Shown here in pieces: positions 11,429 through 22,042 of a stretch of DNA of 64,000 nucleotides. Source of the stretch: Climacium dendroides (Eukaryota > Streptophyta > Bryopsida > Hypnales > Climaciaceae); the NCBI GenBank assembly GCA_950106755.1, contig OX467084.1, forward strand, positions 992,001 to 1,056,000, read 5' to 3'. The notes under the pieces were generated by a model. It was not told where the DNA came from. It did no database searches and worked only from the letters and a program-made list of their open reading frames with translations. Numbering within the stretch: position 1 is the stretch's first letter; every line of letters starts with the position of its first letter. A program made the position numbers and the translations under genes.

Positions 11429-12290
11429 TGAGGACATCAACCTTTGTTAGTGGGGGAGAAACACAACACTTGTGTAAACAGTGCATTTATGCGCTTGTCT
11501 TTTGTGTACTTGTTTTGAAATAAAGTTGCAATGTTGGAAATGACTCCTTGTATGTGAGTTAGCTCTTGATTGGCATTAGCACTATGAGATGAGTCCTAGT
11601 CTCATTGATGTTTGATTTAGTAGAAGAGGATGGAATGATACGTAAATCAATTTTGAAAATGCTGCAAAATAGGGGCCTTGGCTTGAAGGTTGCAAGGGAC
11701 TAAACCCTTTTGACTTTCAAGCTTAGGACTTGCTCGGGCGGGAGCAAGATAGTGGCACGGGCTTACAAAAGTGCCCTTTGGGAGTGGACTATTGTCTACA
11801 CATAGATTGATCATCCATGCCTCGGGAGAGTACTCAAAGGACAAGTCGGGCGGGACTTGGCACTATCTCTAGGCTTGCAAAGTTCATCACGTGATAACTT
11901 AAGTGTTTGAGAGGGGTCTTGGTGTTGCAACCAAGTAGAAATTGATGAGCCTTGAGTTCTTCCTAGTCATGTAAGTAAGATAGGCTAGTTGAGCCTAACT
12001 CGGAGCCAAAAGAGGGCAAACCGGGAGAGTCTCAAAGTAGATAAGTCCCTTTAGTTTAGGTCTAGGTCCTTGGATGTTTGCCGTCCAGGGTGCCAAAACC
12101 ATGGGCTTATCTAGTGCCACCTTTGGAGACTTAGCCATTTGAACTAAGTAAATGAGTACTTGGGTCATTGCGGGGTTAGCTACCCAGAACGCAATGAAAG
12201 TGTTGAGGGGGATGGCTACCCTTCTTAAATCAATGCTTCCGACTAGAAGTAATGTCGATGAGGGCATCGACCCTATTTAGTGGGGGTGAG
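11429..12290 (+). other. G2 3' non-coding region and polypurine tract
   Basis: 862 nt without a coding frame. Two short GC-rich segments near 11735 and 11850 (GGGCGGGAGCAAG and GGGCGGGACTTGG) carry the same tract in opposite order (AGATAGTGGCA, TGGCACTATCT), which could pair. The purine run AGTGGGGGTGAG at 12279-12290 abuts the 3' LTR and is the probable plus-strand primer. Confidence 0.75.
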
Positions 12291-13606
12291 TGTCACGCCC
12301 CTATCTACTTGGGGTGCCCAAATGAACCCTAGTGCGCAAGGGGGGACCTTGGAGGTGACTTCCCAAGCCTTGCAATAGACTAGGTAGGGAGAATGAGGAG
12401 ACTCCCAATCAAATAGGGCGCAATAGCGACCTGGTTTTGAAGTGAACATGAGAGTGTCACACATGCTTGGAAAGCTCTTGACAATACGCTTCTAATGGCG
12501 CAAAGAACGCGCAATTCGGAGTTGTGAGCAAAAAGTTATGGCCGCTCAAAGTTGACTGTGTCCCGGGGGCGCCGGGACACTTGAGGGCTAGGTGTGTGGG
12601 GTTCTCAATGAATCCCACAACAAAGTATGTCACGTGGCATATCATTAGAAAGATATGAACACAAGGAACCTAGAATCACAAGCATTACGAGGTTCTAAGA
12701 CATGAGTCAAAAGTTATGGCCAAAAGAAGAGCCGTGGTGAAGGCGTGACGCCTCCCCCGGTGCATCCGAATCTTTAGAGGGCCATAACTTTGCGAGAACT
12801 TGTCTAAATGGGACGAGTGAGCAGTCCATAGGCATCTACTCGTCGCGTAGATGTCCAAAATGGGCTCGCATGTTGGATTTGGAGCTCGGAGCGCAAAGTT
12901 ACGCCGATTGGAAGTTCGGGAGTCTAAACGGTGACGTAACTTGGCGATTTGGGTTGGAAGTGGGTGGTCTTCCACAACCCAAGGTTATCCAAGGACTTCC
13001 TTCGACCTAGGACGGGGGGGTCTGCCGAATACCACAGAGAGTACTATAGGAGGGGTTGATCTCCCTCCTCACTCCCTCTTGAAGCCTTGGTGAGTCCCGG
13101 TGACTCATAGTTGGTGGTGGTGACCTCACCACCACTTCAAGGCACCATGGGACACTTGTGTGTGTCCCGTGGCATTGGTTGGGTGGAGTCCCGCTGCTTG
13201 TTAGGCCTCCTTGGATATGTCCCGAGTTGTGAGTGCCGGTTACCTCTAGTTGTGAGTGCCGGTTACCTCTAGTGGATGAGTAGCAAATGCAAAAAAGGCT
13301 AGCATGGAGTGGGGTGACACTCAAGGGCGGTTAGGACCATGGTGAGTAGTGCCACCATGGGTCCTTGCACATTAAGGTGGAAGTTCCGCCTCATGTTACT
13401 AAGTGACATGCCCGGTATCACGATGAGATTGTGTGCTAGTAGTCCCGGTGACTGGGACTTGGCAAATGAGTTGGAAATGGGAACTAACACTGTGGGTGCT
13501 TGGTATGTGCAGTGTTAGGCAGTTGGTGACCAAGTGACGCTGTAAGTGGACTGGGGTGAATCTAGTGAGCTGCTGCGAGCTGGTAGGTGTTATTTGGGTC
13601 GCGACA
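12291..13606 (+). repeat. G2 3' LTR (1316 bp)
   Basis: It starts TGTCACGCCCC and ends GGGTCGCGACA. It is 23 bp longer than the 5' LTR because TTGTGAGTGCCGGTTACC... is tandemly duplicated at about 13226-13271. The downstream flank is GTGGA at 13607-13611. Confidence 0.94.
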
Positions 13607-14293
13607 GTGGAGGTTTATGAGTTTTTGGGAGATGAGATGGATTATATTTCAAAAGGAGATTGTAAGGTTGCTCACAATATCCCATTTGTGGATGTGGGTT
13701 TTGGATTATGTGCAACAATGCGGATGGAGGTGTGTGTGACATGGACAGGTGGATGTTTGAGGGTTATCCGTGGGGTGACAAGGGGTGCTATCATAGCATC
13801 TATGTTTGATTCGAGAACCTTCATCCATGTTGAAGATAGCTTCTTGGTAACTTTCAACATACTAATATTGGGTGCTTCCAAAATTTGGTACATTGTGCCA
13901 TTTGAAAATGGTGATTGTTTTTGGGATTTGCTTCAACAGAAAGGGTTGTTGAAAGCTGCCTTTGAAAAACGATACTTTATTCAAGCATTTGTTGATGGGA
14001 GTATTACTATTTCGAAGACTGAGATGCAAAACTATGGTATTCATCGAGTTGTGCAACTCCTTGAAACGACGATCATGAGTATTCCTGGTTTGATATTCCA
14101 TTGAACCATATTTACGGGATTTAATTTGGCAGATAGTGTCAACTATTATTGCCAATTTCCAAGTGCTATGAATTTGAAGGAATTGCAAACTTTATGGACC
14201 TTATATGAGAAGGTTATAGGCAATATTCAAACTCCTTCATCGACAACATCAAAACAATACTTTGATATGTGTGAGGAGTTTGGACTATTGTGA
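13607..14293 (+). pseudogene. JmjC-domain protein fragment
   Basis: Directly after the LTR a reading frame runs 229 codons with one in-frame TGA (14102-14104). It resembles the JmjC dioxygenase core of histone lysine demethylases. Visible features are a GVTRGAIIASMFDSRTF stretch, then IHVEDSFLVTFNILILGASK with the HxE part of the iron site, IWYIVPFENG, and after the stop GFNLADSVNYYCQFP, like the C-terminal GFN..EAVN strand. The second iron-binding His expected near the stop is not evident. The N-terminal half is absent and should lie beyond the left edge of the TE block if the block inserted into this gene. It is clearly decayed; the subfamily cannot be told. Confidence 0.72.
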
Positions 14294-15415
14294 ATCCGAG
14301 GTAAATAAATAATTCGTATTATTACTGTATATTTGTTTGTTTTAAGATTTCTTGTTGAAATGAATTCTACATGAGTCGTAAATATATGTCTACTTTTGCA
14401 TTGTATGTAGTGGTTTAGCAATGATTGAACGACTTTTAAGTATTTTACAAATTGAGCTTTTTTAGCTTTGAAATTATTTGAAGTTTCATTTTTACAAATT
14501 ATACTTTACGAGTATTTTACAAATTCATTTCTTGTCATCAGATAAAAGAATGGCTCCTCAAATTTCGAACTTGGTCAACTTGAACGCACATGGTTTGGGC
14601 ACCAGAGGAATATAAGAATATGGCTTGGATTGAAATCTCATGTGATTTTTCGAAGTACCTCCGCTCTCCTTTTTCTAGATGCTCTCGGAGGGCTATTTGT
14701 CATGTTGAAGGACATTTGTTTTCAAATTACTGTCACGTGTCATGTTTCATTTGATTGCTTTTCTTTTTATTCGAGGCTTTCATTGAAAACTTTGCTAGCG
14801 TAGGGAGCATGAAGTGCCAAAGCTTTCGAGAGGTTTCTCTGGCACTTCAGGCATCAGACAATATTGCCCACGATCTTTTTGAAATGTGATGCGTCGTTCT
14901 GCTGGTCACTAAGTGCTCCTCGCAATTTGGGAATAGACATGATCTGCGGCTCCTTTCTATGCAATGTATGTGTTGCATCCCTAGCTTGCTCTCTTAATCA
15001 ATCACATCCCATACTTACTTTTATTTTAGGGCCTCCCTATATGGATTTTTTTAACACTTTTGTTTCTCTTCCTTAAATTCATTTTTGTACAAGGGTTAAG
15101 GGTTTTAGAATTATTGACCATATTCTATACTTGGTGGTTCGGGGGTGAGGTAAGGGCAGGGAACCAAAGAAGTAGAAAGGGTTTTAGGTACAAACAAATG
15201 ATTGGGTACCAAAAAAAATGGGGATAAAAAGATCATTCGGATCATTTTACTAGAAGATATACAAAATACCATAGGATGTGTTCTAATTACTATAAAGTAT
15301 CGCATAATCGGTCCCTTTAGAAAAAAATAGATATAATATCATTTTCTTGGACACAAAAGTCATGTTCATTGGGGTTGGCCCAATGCTCTTATGCGGTAAT
15401 CAGGGTCTCACGGGC
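14294..15415. other. Intergenic, no gene recognised
   Basis: AT-rich sequence downstream of the JmjC fragment. A small perfect hairpin is at 14811-14848 (arms GAAGTGCCA and TGGCACTTC, 20-nt loop). Short Cys-rich frames near 14600-14770 might be JmjC-gene remnants but show no clear domain. Confidence 0.5.
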
Positions 15416-15870
15416 CCTCTACCTTAAGATTTCCTGCATTAAGTAAGGGTCGTTAAAGAATCTCTCGATCCCCTACTCGAAGGTTCACCAATAGATCCCT
15501 CGGTACTCTCCTTCAAGGTTCCCAGGGATAGGTCATCAGGGATCTTCCGGTCTTCTGTCTGAAGGATCCTCCTCGGAGTGGTTCATCGGGAAATCCCCTG
15601 ATCCTCTTCTTCGTCAAGGGTCGTCCACGGTAGTGAGGAGATTTGTCCATCCTGTACCTCGAGGGTCAACGGGAGATCCCCCGGTCCTTTCCATGAAGGT
15701 TCCTCCATATTCAGATCATGAGGATATCTCTCGGTCCCCTGGCCTAAGGTTCCTCAAGAGATTCCTGGTCTTTTTTCATCAAGGTTCCTCTACGGTAAGG
15801 GTATTAAAGGTCATCAGGGGATCTCCCCATCCCTTGCTTGTAGGTTCCACCATGGTGAGGTTCACAACAA
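15416..15870. repeat. Diverged minisatellite-like tandem repeat
   Basis: Successive degenerate units follow the pattern 'aaGGtTCcTC....GGtcATCaGGgGATCtcCCgGTCC', each about 60-80 bp, roughly six times. Examples are TCATCAGGGATCTTCCGGTC near 15533, CATCGGGAAATCCCCTGATC near 15583 and TCATCAGGGGATCTCCCC near 15812. The block is GC-rich within AT-rich surroundings. The short ORF across it is an effect of the repeat. Confidence 0.6.
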
Positions 15871-17669
15871 CTTTGTTAATTTTTAGGGTTTAGGGTCAAA
15901 GTTCAGTAAACACCCGATTTGGATTTAAAGGGTATTTAGGGGTTAAATAAGTGGTCCAGAAACTCATTGTTTTTACCTATTAAATGACAACATGTTGCCA
16001 GCCACGTATGTAGTCCACTATTTTTGGCAAGTCCATTTTTCCATTTTAGTAGCGGTTTCTAGTAGATGAAAATTGTTTTATGATAGAGCTCGGTATGCAA
16101 ATTTATAGGCTCTATTTATAGAACCAAGTGATATCAATGCTCGTGAATGGTAAGATGGGTTTAGAGTACATCTTCAGCGGAAGGCCGTCCATATTTTAGA
16201 TTTTGTCTCCAGAGGGTCCCTAGGTCCCCTTTGTCATCTCCACTGTATAATAAGTTTGAAGTAACGAATAAGGTAGAAGCAACCATTAAAATATGTATAC
16301 CCATTGTTTGTTGTTAGAGTTCTCTAAGAAATGTCTTCTAAGGTACTTTAAACCATATCTATGTTTAACTATGGTTGGTGGGCTTTGAATTTTTTAGCTT
16401 TTGGTGTGAGAATCAAGGCAGATATATGAGGCAGCAAGATTTAGCTGCACCCTACAATCCTACTTTGAAAATTCATAGAAATAGAACTGTCAGAGCCTTA
16501 AACTCATAACTTATTCTTCGACAAACTCTGACAGTTTGTCGAAAAGTTGGATTTAACTTACTTTAAACCCATAACTTACTCTTCCAAAAATAGAGCTGAT
16601 AGAGCCAATGACTCCCTCCCATAACTTACTCTCCGACACATCGTTAGCTTCACTCCATTTCTACAAATTAATTCCGACAAATCTATCTACAATGCATTTG
16701 ACTAGACCACCGTTGACAAATTTGATCCGACTGTGTGACACTTTTTTTCTTTGCACAGCCCCGTTTTTTATACTCATGTTGTTACAAGTCGCCGAACCGT
16801 AACCCGTCCACAGTCGTACAATCCCTGGGCTTCATCCCAGCCATTTGTATTTACAAACCAACTACGTGATACATTGAATAGCGGACTAAATCCTGGACCA
16901 AGAGGTGGGTGACGATTTTCAGAGCGCACAAGGAATCCACATCTGTAGACCACAGAAACATCAGCAGAAGGGATCGCAACGGCCTTCCTAAGCTTATTAT
17001 AGAAAGCTTTCTCATGGCATGAATCTTTAGGGGTTAAGAGAGAATACCAGTGTTAGCTTGCAGAGATGGAGGAAACGACTAGAGTCGAGTCCGATAGTGA
17101 AAATGGGGACAACACACTGTAGAAACTGATGTCTCAGACCATAACACTCCAAATCGCTCCGACAAGAACAGTTTTCAAAAAGTCCTACAGAAGACCATAT
17201 ATGGAAAGCAAGAACCCAAAACTCAGCTCCAGTACCTTCCCCTACTCACGGACTAATAAAATCCTCCCAATGCCTTAAACGCCGACAGTACACAAGATGA
17301 TGCATGGACGCTCCATAAAAATAGCTCAAATTGTAAACTACGCCTCTCAGCCACCGTATCCTCTCCAGAAGGCAGGATCCATGGAAGCTCCTCCGCAACA
17401 GCTCAAAACTCCAGTGCCTTTTTGCGCTATCACAATCCTCAACTACCTTACTCCCTCCCCACATGGACATTCCTGCCAAAACGCTGGCACAATCCCCCAA
17501 TCTATACACAGTCAGACTCTCTCCATTTCCACTCCCTCTCTCACCCTTTGTCTCCTCTCAATCTGCCGTGCTACTTGCACTCAAATCCGAATTACCAAAG
17601 CTCTCTCCTACACTTCAAAATGAAGACAAGGTATGTCCACTCAGAGTTGCCACTTGCATTGTTACAAAA
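15871..17669. other. Intergenic with a dispersed repeat at 16590-16795
   Basis: No gene is recognised. Bases 16590-16795 share an ordered series of words with 60725-60915 (GAGCTGATAGAGCC, CTTACTCTC, TTAATTCCGACAAATCTATC, TTTGACT), so a decayed dispersed repeat is present at both ends of the window. A small palindrome CGACAAACTCTGACAGTTTGTCG lies near 16519. Confidence 0.5.
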
Positions 17670-17819
17670 CACTACTAGAAAATTTAGTTTTTCTGTTGTT
17701 TTGGTCATGTTGATCCGGTCAAAATCTGACAAAAATCTGTTAAAATCAATAGATTTCTATCAGATTTTGTCCAGATCAACGCGACCAAAACAACAGAAAA
17801 ACAAAATTTTCTAGTAGTG
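17670..17819. mobile_element. CACTA-type MITE (150 bp, near-perfect hairpin)
   Basis: It begins CACTACTAGAAAATTT and ends AAATTTTCTAGTAGTG, with inverted arms of about 60 nt and few mismatches (TTTTTCTGTTGTTTTGGTC pairs with GACCAAAACAACAGAAAAA). The 3-bp flanks are AAA on both sides, fitting the 3-bp target duplication of CACTA elements. It codes for nothing. It would fold into a long double-stranded stem if transcribed. Confidence 0.85.
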
Positions 17820-17822
17820 AAA

Positions 17823-18251
17823 GTCATTCATTTCATGAGGCCATTCTAAGTGCACGTACCTTATGAGTGAGTCCAACTGCACGCAAACACGTATGGAGAA
17901 GGAGAAGAAGAGTTACGTAACAGTAGCGACGAAAGGTTGGGGCTCCTCCATCATCTTCTACTGCTCACAAAAAGAAGCTTTGAGCAAGTCCTTCGGCTGT
18001 GCCTGCTTTGCAAAAACAGAGCACACAATTGACAAAGCTCGCCACAGACACCCAGTCCAATCAAGTGTCCTTGGTGGTCATCATCCCATGTACTTGGTTT
18101 GTGCATGTATGTAACCTCGCACGATGGTACTTACACGATTATCATCGCATGTCCTCCAACTCTACATTTATGTGACATAAACATGTCCTTCCTCTCTGCA
18201 ATTATGTGCACCTATATCATAGTACAAGGAAGCACAAATCCTACCCTTAGG
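17823..18251. other. Intergenic, nothing recognised
   Basis: Only short frames without domain features. The last bases TTAGG (18247-18251) are a candidate target duplication for element B. Confidence 0.4.
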
Positions 18252-19543
18252 TGTTAAATTGATGTAAAACACCTTAGATGACTCGTGTATCGTTCCCATA
18301 GGATTTCAACATTAGTTTCCTCAAGATATCCGGAACAGGATTTGAAAAACACCAAACCCAAGCAAAACCGGATCTAAATATTTGCAACATAAAACTCTCT
18401 CAATACCCTCTCCTCTCCATACTCCAATTCCCTTACATCCACTCCGAATCTTCCACCAGTAATCGAACAAGGAGGATTTTCATAATCCTGTACTTCTCTC
18501 TATCCAGATCAATTTAGACAGATGCGGAACCGGAAAGAGGATTTCTACCCGGTTGCAGTAACTCACAAAATATTAGTTTTACCTCTACCAAGAGGGTTCC
18601 GCTCTTTGGTTTTAGGAAGGGAACGTAAACCCTACCCTTCAAACGTGTTTAGAGTGAAATGAAGATCCACTTAAAATAACAACAACAAACACCAGAATAG
18701 GAAATAGTTACTTCCTCACAACTAACCCGGATGTTGATCCAGACTAGTACGTCACTCAGGAAACCCCTTTTATCCTCTCAGTACTACAACGACAGACCTA
18801 TCCAGATAGAATTCCAAGAACGTGATCCAACACCCGATAACTGAGAGATCCTAACTACCTTCCTGTTCCTTTCTTCCGGATTCAGTAGAACCTCATCAAA
18901 CGTCAGTTGGCGTTCGTTCTCCCTCCTGAAGAATTCACCTAACCTAAGAATGGCTATCCTACTCAGAAGACACCCAAGGAACTTCAGCAACCAGAACTCC
19001 CTCTCAGTACACAAAGTTTTCCTTAACCAAACCTCAATGCTCTCAAAATCAAATCCTAGACAGAATCCGGGGGTTACTTGTCTTCCTCGACACTTGCAAA
19101 CCAGCTACCTGCACTAAACAATGGTTCTAGCATTGCACGGCATAGCAACACAGAACTTAGCCTTTTCAGGCCAGCACTTATGAAGTGGAAATCTGAAATC
19201 AATTCGCAAAGTGTTGAAAAACACAAATAACAAAACACCCGAGGCTTCAAACTAACTTCAGCCCCCTAAATACACACTCCAAGGAACCCTAAAGGTTCCA
19301 AGGAATAAAACTAAAGGACAAGAGAATGACAAGTGTCATTCCTTATCCTTCTAAGTTGACTTTCCTACCAACCCCATCCGATCTACAAAATGTAGATCTC
19401 AGATCCTAAAAATCCGGAAAGTACAGTCCAAGTACATGCACCTGAAAAGCACCTCCCAAGCTACTTCCTACCTACCAAAAACTTGGGTTTTCGGCTGACC
19501 ATGCTAGGGTTGCTTCCCAGAAACTTCCTAACTACTTTCCTAC
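18252..19543 (-). other. Element B 3' untranslated / terminal region
   Basis: About 1.29 kb between the B stop codon and the element end, comparable to 1.2 kb in A and 1.1 kb in C. It is rich in CCGGAA/TTCCGG and GGATCC-like words and holds no convincing ORF. The outer 60 bases carry the U5-like motif TCGTTCCCATAGG. Confidence 0.6.
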
Positions 19544-19633
19544 CTATTTCCTAGCCTTCTTTGGAGAAGGTTCCTTTAACTTTGTTACCCCCTTCCTAGT
19601 TGGTTGTTTCCTACTAGCTGACGTTTTTCCACT
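19544..19633 (-). pseudogene. Element B ORF, C-terminal end beyond the A insertion
   Basis: Removing A and one copy of its target duplication CCACT lets the B frame continue without interruption from 23064 into 19628. It runs 28 more codons to TAG at 19544-19546. The tail is very basic, ending with a Lys/Arg cluster (SPKKARK) that could be a nuclear localisation signal. The clean frame across the join is strong evidence that A landed in the B ORF. Confidence 0.8.
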
Positions 19634-19917
19634 TGTGACAACTCATATTTTTTATTTTTATTTGTTTACCTTTTTGAGCGAACCGGAAATTAGAAATAGG
19701 TATCCGGATTCATCTAGAGAGAAAAATAAAATCCAAAAATAGTCACAAAAGGACCTTACGGAACTAATCCGGTTTTAGGTAGAAGCGGAACGGATTAGAT
19801 GTACAACCGAATAAGTATTTCCGACCGGAATCTTGTTGACCGGATTGGAGATAACCGGATGTCAAGAACCGGACCGGATATCCAACCGGTCATAAAGGCA
19901 GTCCAGGGCGTCAGGAC

Positions 19918-19926
19918 TATATAAAG
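19918..19926 (+). promoter_or_regulatory. TATA box of element A ORF
   Basis: TATATAAAG, 285 nt from the element start and about 310 nt before the ORF ATG. Element C has TATAAG at nearly the same distance (about 289 nt) from its own 5' end, which supports a conserved promoter. Confidence 0.6.
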
Positions 19927-20234
19927 CCTGACCCTGTCCATTTTCAGGTCTCTGGATTTCCACGTGTTGTCATGACCTGATTTAGCGCCTGACGTTTCTA
20001 TCGTTGACCACGGCGAGGAAGAGGAGGTACAAGAGGGTCCGGAAGTGAGTAAGGGGTGTGAGACGGAGAAATCTCCTCCGGACATGAGTGGGTGAGACCT
20101 TGAGTGAGAGCGGATACGTGAGAAGCTAAGAGTGTGAGCAGGCCAGTAGGTTAGTTTACAGGCGGAGCGGAACATTTGAGTGTCGGCGCTCCCTTGTTAG
20201 GACTGTAGAGTGAAAACCGGGTAGGGCTACCCTC

Positions 20235-20963
20235 ATGCCGCGGCTGAACCGGAAGAGAAGTTCTAACACTCCGCCCTCGAGTGAAGTTAAGCTTAGAAAA
20301 GTGGTTCCGGTCATGCCGACCAAGGAACCGGAACAGGGAGAGCTCAGAGAGGATTTGTCATTGATGGGTTGTTAGGGGTTAGCTTTGAAGCCTTGGGGTT
20401 TCAAAGATGAGAGGATGGTTAGAGAAATCCTGAGTGGCGTATCGAATCAGTTCGATAACACCCTGAGAGGGAATCCGATCCAATGGACCGAGGCTTTATG
20501 GCGGAATATATACGGGTTCCGGCCAGGAGGACTTGGACTGGCCAACCGAAAGGACGATTTCGTCCAGGGCAAGTTCGGAAGCGTAGTAAACCCAAAGGAT
20601 GGCTACGCGGTCGAAGACTACCTCGATGACCGGAAGCGACGCTTGCTCCAATTCCTGGTTCCGGTTTTGCATCCGGAAAAGTCCACCAGGGTGACTATCA
20701 CCTTGGCCAATACGATTTTCGGAGCGCTGAGCGGAATCCGGAAAGTAGACTGGGGCCGGATCTTCTTTGATCTGGTATCCCAGCTTACTACACGAGTGGG
20801 GAAAAGTAGGGCTACCCCACTGTGCCCTTACGTTTACCACCTCTACCTGCAATAGAAGATGTTGACGGAAGTGGAGTTGAAGGTATGGAAGGCCCAAGAG
20901 CGGACCATGAAGTACGGAGAATCCGAGTCCGACCAAGAAGCGGATTCCGGAAACGAAACCGAG

Positions 20964-20995
<32 letters not shown>

Positions 20996-21848
20996 GAAGG
21001 AACCGTATGTTCTTGCCAAGAGGCAGAAGACCACACCGGCTGGAAATCGAGGAACGCCCTCGAGACATCCGTGGCTGCACAGAAGTGAGACTCCAACCGG
21101 ACCAGATGTGGCATCCGGATCCGGGACCGCAGATCCGTTCGACGAATTGGTTGGGATCCTCTGTGGAATCCGGGCGGATTGGGAAGTTAAGAAGCGGACG
21201 CTCGGAGAGATCGCGCAATTAATCGGAGCGGAACCGGACAGCCAGTTGCCACAGAAGGTGGCTGAGAGTGTGATCAATTCGGAAGAGCTCCGGAAGATGA
21301 AGGAGGACAGCAAGCGGCAGCATGATGAGGTGGACACCCTCAAGGACGAACTATTCGCGTCGCTTGAGAACGCCAACGCGACAAAGGAGATGGCAGAGGA
21401 AATGAAGAAGTTGGCCGCGGAAGTGAAGGACGTGCTTGGAGGACCCGGGGCAGCAGTCACCAAGGCACGCCTGTTCGAAGAGGAGGTGCACAAGGACAAG
21501 AAGATATCCGGAACCAGGGTGGTGCACATCCTCACTGATTTTGAGGAGCAGATAGAGAAGCTCCTATCCAAAGCACGGGAGTCGGCGGACCGGATCGTGG
21601 AGAGCAGCCAGAAATTGACGGAGATTCCGATCCGGCTCTTTGAGATTTCACTTCCGGACTTGTTTCCGGAAGACGCCGCTCAGGAGCCGGGAAAGGACAA
21701 GACGCCCCAATCAAGCAAGGCAAAGAAGGAGACGCCCTCGACCGGACATCAACCGATAGATTTGGACTCCCCGGAAGCTGAGGAAGAACATCCGGTTCTA
21801 CCTACGGATGGGGAACGGAACCGGAATCTAACTGAGGTCTTCGAGTAG
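20235..21848 (+). pseudogene. Element A ORF, coiled-coil protein of unknown function
   Basis: A 538-codon frame from ATG 20235 (MPRLNRKRSS) to TAG 21846, interrupted by in-frame TAG at 20373-20375 and 20853-20855. Residues 45-205 match the family domain (GLALKPWGFKDE, LWRNIYGF, PKDGYAVEDY, ANTIFGALSGIRK, CPYVYHLY). A second part follows with an 11-residue Glu run, then long heptad-like helices (EELRKMKEDSKRQHDEVD, NATKEMAEEMKKLAAEVK, FEEQIEKLLSKARESADR). It ends in a charged tail with PIDLDSPEAEEE, resembling a SUMO-interacting motif. No enzymatic motif is visible. It is conserved with B and C in order and signature, though diverged. Confidence 0.72.
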
Positions 21849-22033
21849 TTGGAGAGACCTGATGAGAGCCCAACCATTGGATCCCGAGTGTATGAAATGG
21901 AACAGGAAGGATTGTAAAAATAGGATTTATAAATAGGAACCGGAATAGAATCCGGTTAGAATAAGGTAGGAGCGGATTGTCAACGCCTTCAGAGGCGGAA
22001 ATCATGTATTCACTTTTTGCTTTTTGCTTTTTG

Positions 22034-22042
22034 TATATAAAA
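22034..22042 (+). promoter_or_regulatory. Second TATA box of element A
   Basis: TATATAAAA lies 190 nt after the ORF stop and about 1 kb before the element end. If A is an LTR, this position suits the promoter for genomic RNA at a U3/R border. Confidence 0.45.

Larger units (their letters stand above)
5453..13606 (+). mobile_element. Ty3/gypsy chromovirus copy G2, full length, defective
   Basis: A complete plus-strand element with a 5' LTR, tRNA-iMet-like PBS, gag, protease, RT, RNase H, integrase, chromodomain and 3' LTR. Its left neighbour is G1 in reverse orientation and its right neighbour is a JmjC pseudogene. The 5-bp flanks differ (GCCTT left, GTGGA right), so this is not a simple independent insertion. 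Coding defects are a frame break in gag near 6931, DTR instead of DTG/DSG in protease, a TGA in RT, an in-frame duplication of the YIDD motif, Lys for Glu in integrase, and stops before the chromodomain. The two LTRs differ at many sites, so it is older than G3. Confidence 0.95.

Noticed and set aside
1..13606. Simple insertion of G2 into G1
   Set aside because: The missing half of G1 is not on the right side, and G2 lacks matching 5-bp flanks. The right flank is a JmjC fragment that starts exactly at the LTR end.
20940..20996. Glu-rich repeat in element A as a regulatory microsatellite
   Set aside because: It is a GAA/GAG run inside the reading frame that encodes an acidic stretch matched by acidic linkers in B and C.
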